Of a stretch of 64,000 nucleotides of DNA, positions 42,515 through 55,634 are shown one piece after another (the first letter of the stretch is position 1; every line of letters begins with the position of its first letter). The position numbers were made by a program, and so were the translations under genes. Source of the stretch: Telmatactis stephensoni (lineage: Eukaryota > Cnidaria > Anthozoa > Actiniaria > Isophelliidae); contig JALIZF010001406.1 in assembly GCA_029948255.1 (NCBI GenBank), positions 1 through 64,000 of the forward strand. Reading direction: 5' to 3'. Below the pieces are notes generated by a model, which worked only from the letters and a program-made list of their open reading frames with translations, was not told the DNA's origin and made no database searches.

Positions 42515-44412
42515 CTGTAGTACGATACGATACAATTGTAAGAACTGTTCCTTCAAGATTCAAACCCAATATGAGGAAACTGAAACGCTGGTGCAAACCA
42601 CCAAGGATCTATGACAATCTCTCACATACTTGTAGGGAAACATTGCCAAATTCTCTTGGAGTAATTGTTTTTGGAGCAACAATGATTCAGTCTCAATTGG
42701 TCCAGGTTTACGAGGCCTATTTTGTATCCAACAATCACAATGAACCCATAAAGGGTTTGGTTGATACTCAGTACAAAGAAACTAACTGTTCCGCTGGGCG
42801 ATGGATTTCGTTGGAAAAAGGAGAATTTATCATGAGAAACAAATCCATAATGATAAATGTTGATACAAAGAAAGTGTACAATTCTTCGAATTACGTTTCA
42901 TTCGGAGATGGAGAGGTGGCTGTCTGTGTAAAGGAGGAGCTTGCGTGCAAATTGAAAAAATGGTGGTGCCTAAAACGTTTGTCAATTCGTCCATTGTTTG
43001 TTGATGCAAAGGCGGTAGTGTTCGAAAGACGGCCCAAAATTGACTTTCACTTTGGAACAGTAAATGTTCTGAAAACCAAGGTAAACATCAGTTGCTCGGG
43101 AAAATGGCTCTCAGTAAAAAATGGGGAATTTACAGTGCTTCAAAACAAATCTCTTTTCATACATGCTTATCCAGTGAATGTCTTTGATTTTTCGCAGTAT
43201 GTTTGGTGGTACAATCGTAGTGTCCTTGTCTGTATAAAGTCTACTAGAACTATTAGAAATTGCTCTGGAGATTTAGTTTTAATGAAAGAAGGGGAATTCA
43301 CAGTTTTGCATAACAGATCGATATATGTTAATGCCACCAGACGACTTTATAATCAGAAAAGATACGTGTGGCATAACAATAGTCTGTATATATGCGAGAA
43401 TTTCCCAAAATTAATTGCAGATGATGCCAGTGTCCTTGAGGTCTTGACAGAAATATGCATGGAGATATCGATTGTAGCCCTGGTATTTGTCCTCGTAACC
43501 TATTCCTTGTTCAGTGAACTACGAACACCACCAGGCATTAACGTGATGAATCTCAGCCTCTCCATCCTGCTTCAACAACTCCTGTGGGTCATTGGAAGTG
43601 ACAAGACAGAAATACCAATCGTTTGCACTGTCATAGCCGTACTTTTGCACTACTTTTTCCTAGCATCGTTCGTGTGGACCTCAATCATCGCCTTTGACAC
43701 CTGGAAAGCCTTCACAAAGACAGGACGACCACCAGCTCATCCTAAACGTAAGAGGTGTGTCCGTTCATTGAAGTATGCCGCCATTGCTTGGCTGTCCGCC
43801 ATGGTGTACGCGGCTATCTGCATCGCTATTGACCAATCAGGCATCGTCTCTTTGGGCTATGGGTCTTATTATGCCTGCTGGATTTCTGATAACACCGCTA
43901 AATTATCTTTTTTTGTCGCCCCTGCTGGATTAGCAATGACCTTCAATATCATCTTCTACTGCCTGACAGTAAAGTCCATCAGAAGTACACGTAATCAAGC
44001 AAGGGCCATCTCAAACCAGTCAGATAGGCGGCGCGAGTTGGGTATCTACGTCAGAATTGGATCACTGATGGGCTTTACTTGGATCTTTGGTTTCCTTCTT
44101 CCTTTTGGTTGGGTGTTTATCTCGTACATCTTTGTAGTCCTTAACTGTCTACAGGGTGTGTACATTGCTATTGCCTTTGCCTTTAGTGGACGTGCAAGAA
44201 AGCTGTATGGTGATATGATAAGAGGAAAGGTCTTGTCCAAAAAATGCAAAGAAGAAGCACCATTCCCATCACCTAATCCAACAATCAACAAATTAATCAG
44301 CCAACCAAACAAGCACTCAACTAACCAACAAACAAACAAAGCAATGAGTCAACTAACCAACCAATTATCCAACCAAGCGATGAACCAGTCAACGAAGCAA
44401 CCAATCGAATAG
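42515..44412 (+). CDS. Methuselah-like class B GPCR, large terminal exon
   Basis: A 632-codon exon opens after an acceptor (TTATTTCAG) and ends at TAG 44410–44412. The N-terminal half is extracellular, with three copies of a unit of about 50 residues (around 42781–42930, 43081–43236, 43252–43401): NCS.G.W/L…K.GEF….N.S…Y..Y V…V-C, rich in N-glycosylation sites. Seven hydrophobic segments follow from about 43456. Class B signatures include GFTWIFGFL at 44071 and VLNCLQGVYIAIAF with SGRARKLY after TM7. No GAIN/GPS cleavage motif is seen before TM1, which fits Methuselah-like rather than adhesion receptors. The cytoplasmic tail turns into an Asn/Gln/Thr-rich run because the frame enters the degenerate AACC repeat. 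The start lies in an upstream exon, possibly 24578–24701. Confidence 0.85.
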
Positions 44413-45350
44413 CCATCCAACCAACTAACAAACCCACCAACCGACGCGACCGACCAATCAACCAACTAACCAACCAAACCAAAAATTGCCTTAACTCAAG
44501 CAACAATTGAGTCTTTAAAAAACGAACAACGAACAACCAGAAAACTCACTTAAGCAACCAACCAAGCAACGCACCAGGCAACAAACCTTTTAACTATACA
44601 TCCAACCAACTAATTGACCATCAACTAAATCATATGTAAGCAGCAACCAGCACAACCACTCAAGCAACGAACCAACCAACCACTCAAGCGACCATACAAC
44701 AAAGTAATCAAGCAACAAAGCAACTAACCATGCAGCAAACCAACAGCCACCCGAGCAACAACCGAACCAGGAACCAACCAACCAACCAAAGAATCTACAA
44801 AGCAACCAATCAGGGGCCACACCAACAACAACCGAAGCAAACAACCAAGCACATGTAGCTAACCAGGCAACTACCTAAGCAACCAAGCAAGCAAAAAGTA
44901 CAAATAACAATAAAAAACAAGCTACCAATAAAGCAAGCAATTCATAAAACAACCATTCAACAAGCCAACCAGCTAGCCATCCATGCAGCCACCCCAATCA
45001 AGCAACAACCCATCAAAGCAATAAAGAACCAGCCAAGCAATCAATCATGCAAAAGGCCAATCAACTGCAATCACCCAGTGCACACATCAAACCCAATACC
45101 CAACCAACTTAACCAAGCAGCGAATTATTAAGTAGGCAGGCAACCAACCAAACAACTTTCAAAGCAAACTAACAAAACAACCACTCAACCAAGCAACAAG
45201 CAAGCACCCAACTAACCAGTCAAGCAGACATGTAACCAAACAAGCAACTACTCTACCGAAAAACTCAAGCAACTATCCAAGCAACCAAGCTAGTAACCCA
45301 ACCACGTCACCTACGCAACACATTGTCAAGCATCAACTCGGCTAAGCAAT
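44270..45350. repeat. Degenerate AACC/AAGC-type simple repeat, about 1 kb
   Basis: Long stretch of imperfect CCAACCAA, AAGCAACC and CAACTAACC units with strong strand bias (few G or T). The first 140 bases are translated as the receptor tail. It ends near a poly-C run at 45419. Confidence 0.9.
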
Positions 45351-45888
45351 CAGTTTTAAACAAATTATGCAATTATTAAGAACCAACTAAAAAACACAAT
45401 GGACTAAGTATCTAAGCCCACCCCCCCCCCCCCTCCCCTACTCGAAAACTCGAAAAAAACAACAACAACAGCAACAATCAATATCGATTGTTGGAAAATG
45501 AAAAGGAGATCTAGAGAAAATTACGTCATCTGTAAAGCAAAAAGAACTCCTCATTTTTTGGTATATGTCCATATATACGTGATGCATGAAATGTTGCTGG
45601 ACATAGCCTTTTGGGACCTACTGCATTTGTGAGGTGATTTTCAGTCTCTCCCCAACGCAGCAAATTTAATTGCATTTAGTGATAGGCGACTCCGCTTTGG
45701 AGCTGCAATGTATTTATTGGAATAAATAATCTATCGAACTACTTATAAGAAGATTTTGATTTTAAAACTTTAGTGATATAGAAGTTTGTGACTTTCAAAA
45801 GAAAGTAGTTTTCTTATCAACAAGTGATAAGAAACAAGCTCACGAGGTTTATCGTCTTTTGCAAGTAAAATGAAAATTAGTTAATAGC
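45351..45888. other. Non-coding stretch with poly-C run
   Basis: Contains a C-run (about 45419–45433). No gene seen. Confidence 0.4.
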
Positions 45889-46075
45889 AATTGGACAACA
45901 GAAAGTCGCGCGCCCAAGGCGTAACAGACGCACGAGAGAAAATATAAAGAACGATTAACAAACGTAAGAGTGGCACGAGGCTTAGCCGAGTGCGATTCTA
46001 GTTTGTTCAGAGTTCTTTATATTTTCTCAAGCGTGTCTATTACGCAATGGGCAAGCGGCTTTCTGTTGTCTAATT
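45889..46075. mobile_element. Hairpin MITE, about 187 bp
   Basis: Arms AATTGGACAACAGAAAG … and … CTTTCTGTTGTCTAATT, with an inner AGAGAAAATATAAAGAAC/GTTCTTTATATTTTCTC pair, around a GCACGAGGCTTAGCCGAGTGC loop hairpin. The design resembles the MITE at 38587 (self-complementary GC-rich loop inside an AT-rich stem). Confidence 0.75.
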
Positions 46076-47254
46076 GATTTATAGCAGAGCCTACAACGTT
46101 AAAGACGGAGCCGTGCAGCCAGTTAGGAAATAAATCATAGCTTTCTGGACAATCAGATCGCGCGCTATATCGAATCTATGTTATAAAGTATGATAAACAA
46201 TAAATATAGAGAGCCACACCGCCAATGGCGTAGGAAACTCGTGGATTGAGTTACATAAGTTACAGGACATGCTGTAATATGCTAAAAGTAACCTACTATT
46301 ATGGCCATGGATGACTCAGTTCTTAAACTTCTTACAGTGCGTCTCAGAGCTATCATAGGGTCTACAATTAATGACTTAGTTTGACACTTGAGTCCGTCCC
46401 TATATTGCAAGTATAAAGTCTAGAGTCCATTTAGTCTTAGTGTTGAATGGGTGACATCAACTAAATTAGATAAGTTATTTACTACATCTTTACCCTTCGA
46501 GCAGAGGGATCTTTTTGGTTAGATCCAGCTAGGGAAAATGAGAAGTTATGTTAATGCCGGCCTTGTTCCTACCTTCTTTCTCTTGTAAATTTGTCAGATC
46601 AATTAGTTGAACCCCCTTATTTTTGGCAGGCTTATTTGAGAATTGGTGTCACCTAAATAGTTAACTGTTTCAATACTGATAATCGAAATTTATTAATGTA
46701 AATCTTTAAATTTGTCTAACTATATAACATCGCGATTAAAAGGACTCTACCAAGTCACAGCATGCTCTCATTAACTTGCAGCGACTTTCATGATTACGTG
46801 ACCACCGAAGTTCAAATACCAACGGCGATGCAAAAGGCGTTATTTACTAGCATCAATCGCAAATAATCAGTCGGTACCTTTGATATTTTTGATTGACGGT
46901 AGCGAAGTGAAAGGCGCTGAAAGCTGAAAGGAGAACGCACAGAGCGAAACGCTCAACAATTAAACAAGATACTGAAAAGCTAAACAGCCAACCATATAGC
47001 TCAGGGACAACTTAAATGGCAAAGTCAGTCATGAAAAACTATAAAGGACAGCTCTAAGTAAACTCATTTTGAGGATGGTGTGTGTGAAACATGTCTTCAA
47101 AAAATTAAAACAGTATAATTATAGTACTTATCACCAATAAACATCAAATATTAACCATAGTATCTTCCATCTATGATTACTATAACTTATAAGACTTTCC
47201 TACAGTTAACAATGGTAGATAGATACTAGTTATACCATGATTTCAAGTGGAATA
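46076..47254. other. Intergenic stretch, nothing recognised
   Basis: AT-rich DNA without a supported exon or RNA gene. Confidence 0.4.
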
Positions 47255-47385
47255 CAGGGGCGGATCCAGACTTTTTTGAAGGGGGGCACTATCTTCCCAC
47301 AGAGTCTGCTAGTGCAATTTTCATTTTCAAACTTTTTCTGACTTTAAGCCTGAGATTGCGCAATGAGTGTTGCACGAACTAACGT

Positions 47386-47709
47386 AACGTTTATATACAG
47401 TAAATTCATAAAAACTAAACGTTTATATACAGTAAATTCATAAAAACTAAACGTTTATATACAGTAAATTCATAAAAACTAAACGTGTATATACAGTAAA
47501 TTCATAAAAACTAAACGTTTATATACAGTAAATTCATAAAAACTAAACGTTTATATACAGTAAATTCATAAAAAACTAAACGTTTATATAGTAATACAGT
47601 AAATTCATAAAAACTAAACGTTTATATACAGTAAATTCATAAAGACTAAACGTTTATATACAGTAAATTCATAAAGACTAAACGTTTATATACAGTAAAT
47701 TCATAAAAA
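47386..47709. repeat. 32-bp minisatellite inside the hAT element
   Basis: About ten tandem copies of a unit that reads ACGTTTATATACAGTAAATT and continues CATAAAAACTAA. They are nearly identical apart from one copy with a small insertion (47590) and single-base changes. Lies between the left terminus and the transposase stop. Confidence 0.95.
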
Positions 47710-47765
47710 TCTGATGATGATTGATATGACTTGATGAAAAACGAAACTTAGATTTATTTCAAATA

Positions 47766-48832
47766 CTAATCTTCAGCTTTAGCGGCCCCCAAATCGGCAA
47801 GTTCCATTCTTCGAGGGTGAAGAGTAGCAAATTCATTGACAATGTTTTCCATATTCAATGCGTCAGTGTTGCTCCTTTCCCTGTGTACAAATAACATGGC
47901 CAGACCATTGAGACGGTTGTTGGTCATAGTTGATCTCAGGCTTGGCTTTAAAATGCGAAGGGTGCTAATGGAACGCTCGCAGGTACAACTGGTTACTGGT
48001 AGTGTGGCGCCAATACGTAGCAATTGCAAGGTGTACAAGTTGGGGAAAAACAATTTGTCTGTTTTCGCCAGAGTCTTCGGGATTGTATTGCATTCTTTCC
48101 CCTCCTTGTCGCCATTCCACTTAATGCACCAAGCTTGTAATTCCGTATCAACTGCAAAAGAAGACGGCAGATCTTCGTCATAGAATGAGCAGATGTCTTT
48201 AATGTCATTCTTAGTCAAGTTCTTTGCCGAACCATACAGCTCATTGGGTAAGAGGGTAACAAACTGAGAAAGATGAAGTGAGTTCTGCGAGCTGTTAGCA
48301 AATCGATCTTGCAGTTGAGAAGAAAGATGGTCGAGAAGTGGCGCAGTGATCGTACGTCGAAAGAACTCGCACGGATCTCTAGCTTCCGGATTTGCCCTAT
48401 GCTGTTGACGTGCCACTGTTCTAGGCATTTCCTCTTCGATACCAACATCCCTGGCTAATGTGACTGCATCATCATATATGCGCTTGTGGTATGGTTCGAT
48501 TTCCTGTCGGTTTTTCTCCACTTGGTGTTTGACGAGTTCAACTTCCTTGTGAGCACGTGATATGTCAACATAAGACCCTTGAAGTTTGATGCTCAAAGGA
48601 TTACTTGTTCAATGGCTAACTCCATTTCGTCCAATTTTTGCATCAAGATTTCTGTGTGTTTTTCGGCTTCACAATATTTTTCGAGCAGATCGAATAAACT
48701 TACTAAAAAATTCTGCACTCTGAAATTTCTATGGATAAATGACTTTAACTGTTGATTTAGCTCCCTTAAATCTTCTAGCGCGTCAAGACGATAATTACAA
48801 ATAAACTCTAGTAGAGAGTTTAGGTCATACAT
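47766..48832 (-). pseudogene. hAT transposase (ZMYM1/52-kDa-repressor-like), C-terminal part
   Basis: Two overlapping frames join at about 48595: an N-side helical part (YDLNSLLEFICNYRLDALED) and a C-side part of 276 codons. The latter contains ARQQHRANP, the FFRRTITAPLLDHLSSQL segment and a hAT C-terminal dimerisation domain: LFPNLYTLQLLRIGATLPVT, SCTCERSISTLRILK, RLNGLAMLFVHR, ending HPRRMELADL. This is the layout of hAT transposases related to ZMYM1 and the 52-kDa repressor. The zinc finger and N-terminal catalytic part are missing and the frame is broken, so it is non-functional. Confidence 0.88.
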
Positions 48833-49486
48833 TCCGGCAAGCGGGCAAAAAAGGAACAGGAAAAAAATAAATGTGAATGGTGTGTGAGTGCCCCAAAAAC
48901 GGCGGGAGCTTTTGGCGGGAATTTGAGAAGAAACCGGAAGTCCCTGAATCTGGATCAGGGAATTTTACTTCCGTTCCGAGAATTTTCAAGCTAGGCTTCG
49001 ATGCGATTTTCACCTGAATTTCGCCCCAAGAAAATAAGGTTTCTCAAGAGAAACGATCGACGACTTAAAATTAATTAATCTAGCCTCAGCAAAGGAAATT
49101 TTGACGATTTGTGGACTACTTACTGAAGTTTTTGGACTCCTTCTACTCGAAGTGGTGATTCGTGAACTCGTAGAGAGGAGCATGTCGCTTGGCTAAAATA
49201 ATGCCATTACACGATTAATGATCGATTCTTTTCTGACCATATTTAGATATATTTTTTGATTTAAATAAAATGATTTTGGGACAAAAATTGAAGCAAACGA
49301 ATTAAAATTACCCACCAAAACGAGCGAAACGAGAGCAATAGCTTATCATTTGTTAAAAATACTTATTATTCATTTTTTAGAAGACTTATTTGATTACGAA
49401 AGCATATATAAAAATCAACATTTTTCTCACAAAAGGGGGGGGGGGGGGCACCGGCCCCCCAGGTCCCTCCCCTAAATCCGCCCCTG

Positions 49487-50690
49487 GAATACCACAGGAA
49501 TATCGCACGAGTCACTTGTATTTTCTAGTATACACATGAGTCTTTAGGTGAGTGATGAGTGGAATATCCAAGGTATGCCACGAGAAACCATCATGTACAA
49601 CTGTTACCTATTTTATCCTTAAGCAATAGAAAATATAGCCAATTCCTGCAATGTCTCGTGGGAAGAGACAGTTATCGCCGAATATACAACAGCTTTCTTT
49701 CTGATTGGCTTTATTTTCTGTGGTGTGGGAAACAACATCATATAATTATAAAGATTTTGAAATTGCAATCAGGATCCATAAAATTCAATGTTATAAACAT
49801 TGAATCATATAATTATCTTAGACTTCTTGTAAAACCTATGGTTGCTTGTATTAGAAGTAATATCTGTCACAAATATCAATTTCTAGTTCTAAATGGCTTT
49901 TTAGCAATAAACTTTAAGGAGATGTAATACGACTTGGTGCGGTTTAATGCGACTTTGGGCGACTTTGGTAGGGACCGGAGTAGCCTATAGCCAATCAGCG
50001 CGTGAGTTGAACATATGAGCTATGGATTTTTAATTCTTCTAGTGTTCAATGCAAAAAATAAGCCTTTACCCTTATAACGTTTCATACCTACACTTCCACA
50101 ACTTTTGCGGTACCTAGCTTCATTGATGGATGAATGAATTTATTGAAAGAATTTACATCGCAGTTGCGTGAGCAGCTGAATTACGTAAAATTTACATTTG
50201 TAAATAATAAAACGAATATATACAACTATATGATAAATTATAAATCATAAAAGTGAATTGTAAAATTGACAAAATATACTGAAAATTATAGACGAAGTAT
50301 AACATCCTAATGTCCAAAAATGTCCCTACAACCATCCATTTCTTTGTAAATTCTAGCATTTTTGAAATGGCTGTCAATTCATCAATATTGATCCGATTAA
50401 CACCAAACTTCGGAATTTCGTAAAGCTTCGATGTGGTCTTTCTGGCTATGTGAGTTTTGTGTTGTCATCATCCATAATTTAGGAACTCGTACCCAGTCTT
50501 CACGGTATGAAAGTGGCTAATTATTTGACTTATTTATCAGTCACCTGGGGGTGGGTTGGTTGGGGGCATGGTTGGGCGGTGGGGCAAAGGAAAGTTTACC
50601 TGATTTGGTTTCCATAATTTGGGAGATGAAAAATGTGATAATGAGCCGTCACAATATGCAACATTATATTAATTTACCTATCTACCAATT
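49487..50690. other. Intergenic stretch, nothing recognised
   Basis: One 122-codon frame (49559–49927) has the composition of chance translation of AT-rich DNA and is not called. No repeats of note. Confidence 0.4.
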
Positions 50691-50693
50691 ACC

Positions 50694-50738
<45 letters not shown>

Positions 50739-50757
50739 GTCTGTCTGTCTGTCTGTG
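50691..50757. repeat. (CTGT)n microsatellite
   Basis: About 16 CTGT units with a single CTAT interruption. Confidence 0.95.
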
Positions 50758-51690
50758 TCTATCTGGGGGTTTTGGAAATACTGACCTACCTAACATTAAA
50801 CCGCTGCAATTCTTGTCACAGAGCTCTGTTGAACTAGACATTTCCAACTCCTCTTTTAATGAATTTTTGTTGCCTAGATGTTAGTTTGGTAAAGATCGGC
50901 GCTAATGCGGCTACGCCCCGATGACGTCACTAAAATTGCTTACTGTGCATTTTCTCGTTATCTAGACTTGACAGCTTAAAAAGAACCTGCAGTTAAAGCC
51001 AAACAACGTTTAAAGAAAATCTATGAGAGCGATTTCGAGAAAATGATGAGAAAAACCAACCAAATCAGTAACATAAAAGTTGAAATCACGACCTAAATTA
51101 GTTGCAAATGACAAACCACACAAATATGACAACACGATAATTCAAAACTACAATAGTTTGCCTCGACCTATACACAAAAGACCTTCACTTGTTAATGATG
51201 AAAACCAATACCAAAATTAATAATAATAATACCCATAGTATCCCTTTTTTCAGTCTATTCACATGCATTTGATTAAATTAGCCCTCTCGTCCGACATTTT
51301 CTCTTGGTTTTAACCTAATATATCCATGTAACTTTTAAATTTGCTTTAAAGTTGAATGAATTAATTCTATTATTGATTAATTATTTTTATACTTACGAGC
51401 TTAATTATTATATTTAAATCAGAGAACGATTTCTTCAGACAGTTCTTGGGTTTTCCGTCGATCCATGGTTTTCTTTCTTGGTGCTCCTCAGAATTGCGAC
51501 AGTTCTGCACAACTTCCGCGGGCTAAAAAATCATGAAAGACTTTTTAGCCGACGAGAGTTTTGCATGATGTCTGATTTAAACATGGCGTCTCAAGAATGT
51601 TTAGGAATATTCATATGAAACTTAAAAAATAACTGTATAAACATGTTAGACACATAAAACTTACGAGATTGCATTGTTTTGTTTGTCTCT
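50758..51690. other. Intergenic stretch, nothing recognised
   Basis: AT-rich, no supported exon. Confidence 0.4.
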
Positions 51691-51882
51691 GTTCTGTTCT
51701 GTTCTGTTCTGTTCTGTTCTGTTCTGTTCTGTTCTGTTCTGTTCTGTTCTGTTCTGTTCTGTTCTGTTCTGTTCTGTTCTGTTCTGTTCTGTTCTGTTCT
51801 GTTCTGTTCTGTTCTGTTCTGTTCTGTTCTGTTCTGTTCTGTTCTGTTCTGTTCTGTTCTGTTCTGTTCTGTTCTGTTCTGT
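51691..51882. repeat. (GTTCT)38 pentanucleotide satellite
   Basis: A virtually perfect run of GTTCT units. The Cys/Ser/Val/Leu and Asn/Arg/Thr/Glu open frames across it are repeat artefacts. Confidence 0.97.
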
Positions 51883-52879
51883 TTTCAAGAACAAAACACT
51901 TTGTTTGAAATATTTTTTAATTTGTTACACTATTCACTCTCACTTACCAGTTATTAATAAATTCTTTCATTCAAACTTGTGTTTCCTAATATTACGAATC
52001 CCGATATTCCCAAGACTATTGAAATGAGAAAAGACCTTAATAACTCAAGTCAAGCAAAAGGTCTATTAAGAGTTCACCCGATCCACGCGTCTACAAGAGG
52101 TCAACAAGTGATCATTTATCACACAAACAGTGATATCACACAAAAGCAATTAGAAAATGACAGTCAATTATTCCAAGAGTTCAATTCTTTTTCTTTTTGG
52201 ATGCTAAGAATCTTATTTGTTTTCGAAGTATCAAAAAGAAACTGTTGGTCTTGTAAAGTATTTAATTTTATGAAAAACATTTGTTTTTGACGTTTTCCGC
52301 GATGTCAGGAATTTGATAAAAGTACAAACAAACAAACATTTTTTTCTTGTCGATAAAAGAGTACTTCATTTCTCAGCTGTGAAACTGAAGGATTAGCTTG
52401 AGCTGGTTCAAGGGAGCACTAGTCAGAAATAGAGACAGCAGCTCGTTTTATATTCCACATTTTATTATCGTATTGCTGTGAATATATGATTTCAGATTAG
52501 CTCCAAAGGGCAACTTTTCAGTTTGAAATGTTTGTAAGTCATCAAAATTCAAGTCCACAAAGTATTTCATCAAAAGGCTTAATAAATTGGTTTCTAGTCA
52601 TTTTAAAAACAGTTGTCATTACAAAGGTCTAACTAACTATTTAAATTACTAATTTTAAGTGTTCAGTTATCTTTTAAAAATACCCAATATTGTCCTTGCA
52701 CTCCCATTCATCGATCATGAAGTGATAAGGAGACATTTATCAATCTTGTCATTTAGTTTTATCTAGATATGTCGACGTGAATGGTCATCAATCATTTTGG
52801 TATAGGTTCAAAAGCTTCAGTACTTTTAGTTAGCTTATTTTGTAATCAAAACTATACGCTTTTTGCTTGAATTGCATGC
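51883..52879. other. Intergenic stretch, one doubtful open frame
   Basis: A 103-codon plus-strand frame (51979–52290) has no recognisable motif and is not supported as a gene. Confidence 0.35.
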
Positions 52880-53039
52880 TCAATTGTTTGTCGGTATTAC
52901 TTTTAAAACACCCCACCTACTATTCATTTGCATGAGCTATCCAGGAAATGGTGAGGCAGTGTACAATGTTCAGTTATACAAGCATGCGGGAAATAATACA
53001 AATTATTATCATTTTGTTGTTGTTGTTGTTGTTGTTGTT

Positions 53040-53072
<33 letters not shown>

Positions 53073-53330
53073 GTTGAGTATCCCTTCAGACACTTCTAGA
53101 TCTGTGAACCTTCTATCGCGCGCGGGCGCTATATACTAAAGAATGGTAAGACAGCGTGCAGTGTTGAGTTATAGAAGCATGGGAATCGTGCATATTGTTT
53201 GTTGAGCATCGCTCCATATACTCCACCTTTCATTCATTCAAGAATTATCTAAGAAATAGCGAGACAGTTTGCAATGTTCAATCACAGAAGTACGGGGATT
53301 CTGCAAATTCTAAAGAATTGTTTGTACGTG
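52880..53330. repeat. Three diverged tandem units of about 130–160 bp
   Basis: The order GTTTGTYGRGTAT…, then a GARRCAGTGTRCAATGTT-like core and ANAAGCATGSGGGAA-type end, recurs three times (cores near 52950, 53148 and 53255). A (GTT)n run (53015–53071) interrupts between units 1 and 2. Confidence 0.5.
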
Positions 53331-55500
53331 GTATTTCAGTGATCGAAGAAATCACGACTGCGCTTCCAGCTACGGTTAGCTTCTGTTTCTTCCAATATAT
53401 TCATACACACTATTTTAATCAAACTTGGACTCTAAAAACGGAAATTGAAATGGACAAAGTAGGCCGACAAGTAGGCCGGCTTAGTCCGTTATGAAATGTA
53501 GTCAACACAGCTAACTTGCGTTAATACAGTTTGCTGTAAAGATTCAAAAACAATATTACAACTGAAAAATGTGCCACAGATCAAACATTTAGGACAGTCT
53601 GATTTAATCGTTTTTGAATTCCTGATGTCGATTTTAACATCGCCTATCATAATACGCATATAGGTTCAATTCACCTTTAAAGCCTCAATTTTATTTTTGC
53701 AATAGTACTGAAAAATGTTGAGTCTTTTTTTTTTCTTTTTGTTATCCTTTTCTTCATTTACTACCCGCTCTTCTCTTCTCTTTTTATTCCATTTTTCTTC
53801 TATTTTATATCCTCCTTTTATTGTTCTTTGTCTATTTATTTGTCTCTTATTTCCGTTATTCCTACATTTAGATCCTTTTTATGTTTTTACATCTTGAGTA
53901 ATAAGCTGCCTAAAGGTGTACATTTCCTGGTGAGAAACATTTTAGCGAGTTGACACCATGTTGACGACAAGCCCCAACAGAGAGAGACAAAGCTTATCGA
54001 TAGCATTACTTTGGACAAAAGCTGATAGCACCAATGAATAGAATGGATCAGCGTGAAATTACCGGTGAAATGTTCCTTTTCAGAATTAAGGTGTCAAAAT
54101 GTTATGGCTTTATTTTCGATATACCTTGTATGGGCTATACAAATAGGCTTGTTTTAACAAATATAAAAAAAGTGTTATGAATTGCAAAAAATACTGATTA
54201 TGATACACAACAAGGCAGGCTTTTTCGTAGAATCAACTAAAATACCAAAAAGAGTCAGATGTCATCTCATTATTATGATATAGACTGCAACTAGAGGGTT
54301 TTTTCATAAACAATTCAAACGCCCCAAAAAAGTCAGCTGGAGGTATTCCTTTCTTTTTGCAGGGACATTTCAATATTTACTAATACCTTCAAAGACTTTA
54401 AAAACATCTAGCTTTAATTATTTGAGTCTATATAGCATTAATAATTGAAAACAGGCAAGAGATACGCATATATTTAATCATAAATTAAGATCAAGCTAGT
54501 TTTCATTAGACAGAAATGCAAAGGCTTACCTAGAACATTTTGCAACATCATTAGTTGGCCCTCTATAATATTATATTTTTTAGTAGGTTAATTATTACAT
54601 GACCAATAATTAAAAAAGCAACCGATTTTAAAATCGGAAACAACAATTCAACTACAGAGTGAGTGATTCTATACTCAGTAATGAAACTCTTTTTCAGTTT
54701 TCTTTTTCGGTATTCAGTGTTCTCACACATATTTGAAACGCACCAGGAATAAAATATACTTTCACAAATTTACCCTTCATTTTGAAACTTGAACATTTAT
54801 ATACTTTGTACAAATACTTTACAAAATTTAACGAGTGAATGAATTAATTCATCCTAGTACATAAAGCTAGTTGGATGGCAAACGCTATAAAATAACACTT
54901 GTTTTATTAAAAAAAACTATCGCTTTTTCACTCACCTTTACTGTTGAGAATATGCACATTGCAATGGCGTCCTAGAGAGAACACGGCTTTTGAAATGAAA
55001 ATATATAGGAGTAAGAATAAACGGTATAGAATTCGCTAGCATTTTGGTTGAAGTGGAACGCTAGAAATCGCGGTTCAAGTAACTATATATATATTGTTTG
55101 AATCATACATGCACATAGACAAGAGCCAAAATCGGTAAAAAAGTCTTGTTGTTTTGAAGGATAGGAGACAAGTGAATACCTGTAGCTGACAGGACCTGAC
55201 AGTATACATACACTTGTAAGCACATCAACTTGTCATGTAATTGACTTGTGGTCATCTCGTTATGACTGAACCCACTGGGTGCTACAACTAATAGCATTTT
55301 AAAGGTTTCTTTATGAATGAAAATCATTGACACGTCAACATTGCCACCGAATTATAATAACAACTCAATATAATTAAAAATTATTTCAAGATGAATGTGA
55401 AGCTTAATAGCTAACCATTGAATGGAACTGCCCGATTTTAAAAGAATCTCTTTCAAATTTAGAATTTGTTTAAAAAAAAAAGAAAAAGAAAACTGTGCAG
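53331..55500. other. Non-coding AT-rich stretch
   Basis: No gene recognised. A pyrimidine-rich tract lies at 53720–53880. Confidence 0.4.
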
Positions 55501-55634
55501 ATGACCCAAACGTTGCAACCGCCATTCTGTCGCGCCGCCTTTTTCGCTTCCATTTTATATTTATACTCGGTGTTACTTGCAAATTGCAGCTCTCGTGTTG
55601 ATTCTACAACGTCGAGTGAAATAATATCTAAACT
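55501..55634 (+). CDS. Candidate signal-peptide exon (weak)
   Basis: ATG followed by a signal-peptide-like stretch (RAAFFASILYLYSVLLANC) and a Ser/Thr-rich segment, ending at a strong donor, CTGTAAGT, in phase 2. Another frame on the opposite strand also shows a hydrophobic run, so strand choice is uncertain. The next exon was not established: the acceptor at 55877 gives an early stop in this phase. Confidence 0.22.

Larger units (their letters stand above)
47255..49486. mobile_element. hAT DNA transposon, 2.2 kb, decayed
   Basis: Terminal inverted repeats CAGGGGCGGATCCAG … CTAAATCCGCCCCTG, a common hAT terminus in marine animals, extend inward to GGGGGGCAC/GCACCGGCCCCCC. GGAATAC is directly repeated at both flanks, overlapping the repeat ends by one base, consistent with an hAT target duplication of 8 bp with one difference. 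Contains a frameshifted transposase on the minus strand and a 32-bp minisatellite. Confidence 0.88.

Noticed and set aside
47386..47709. CRISPR-like regular spacing of repeats
   Set aside because: Units are contiguous tandem repeats with no variable spacers, and the context is a eukaryotic hAT element.
49559..49927. 122-codon plus-strand frame
   Set aside because: No motif, no splice or promoter support, composition like translated AT-rich DNA.
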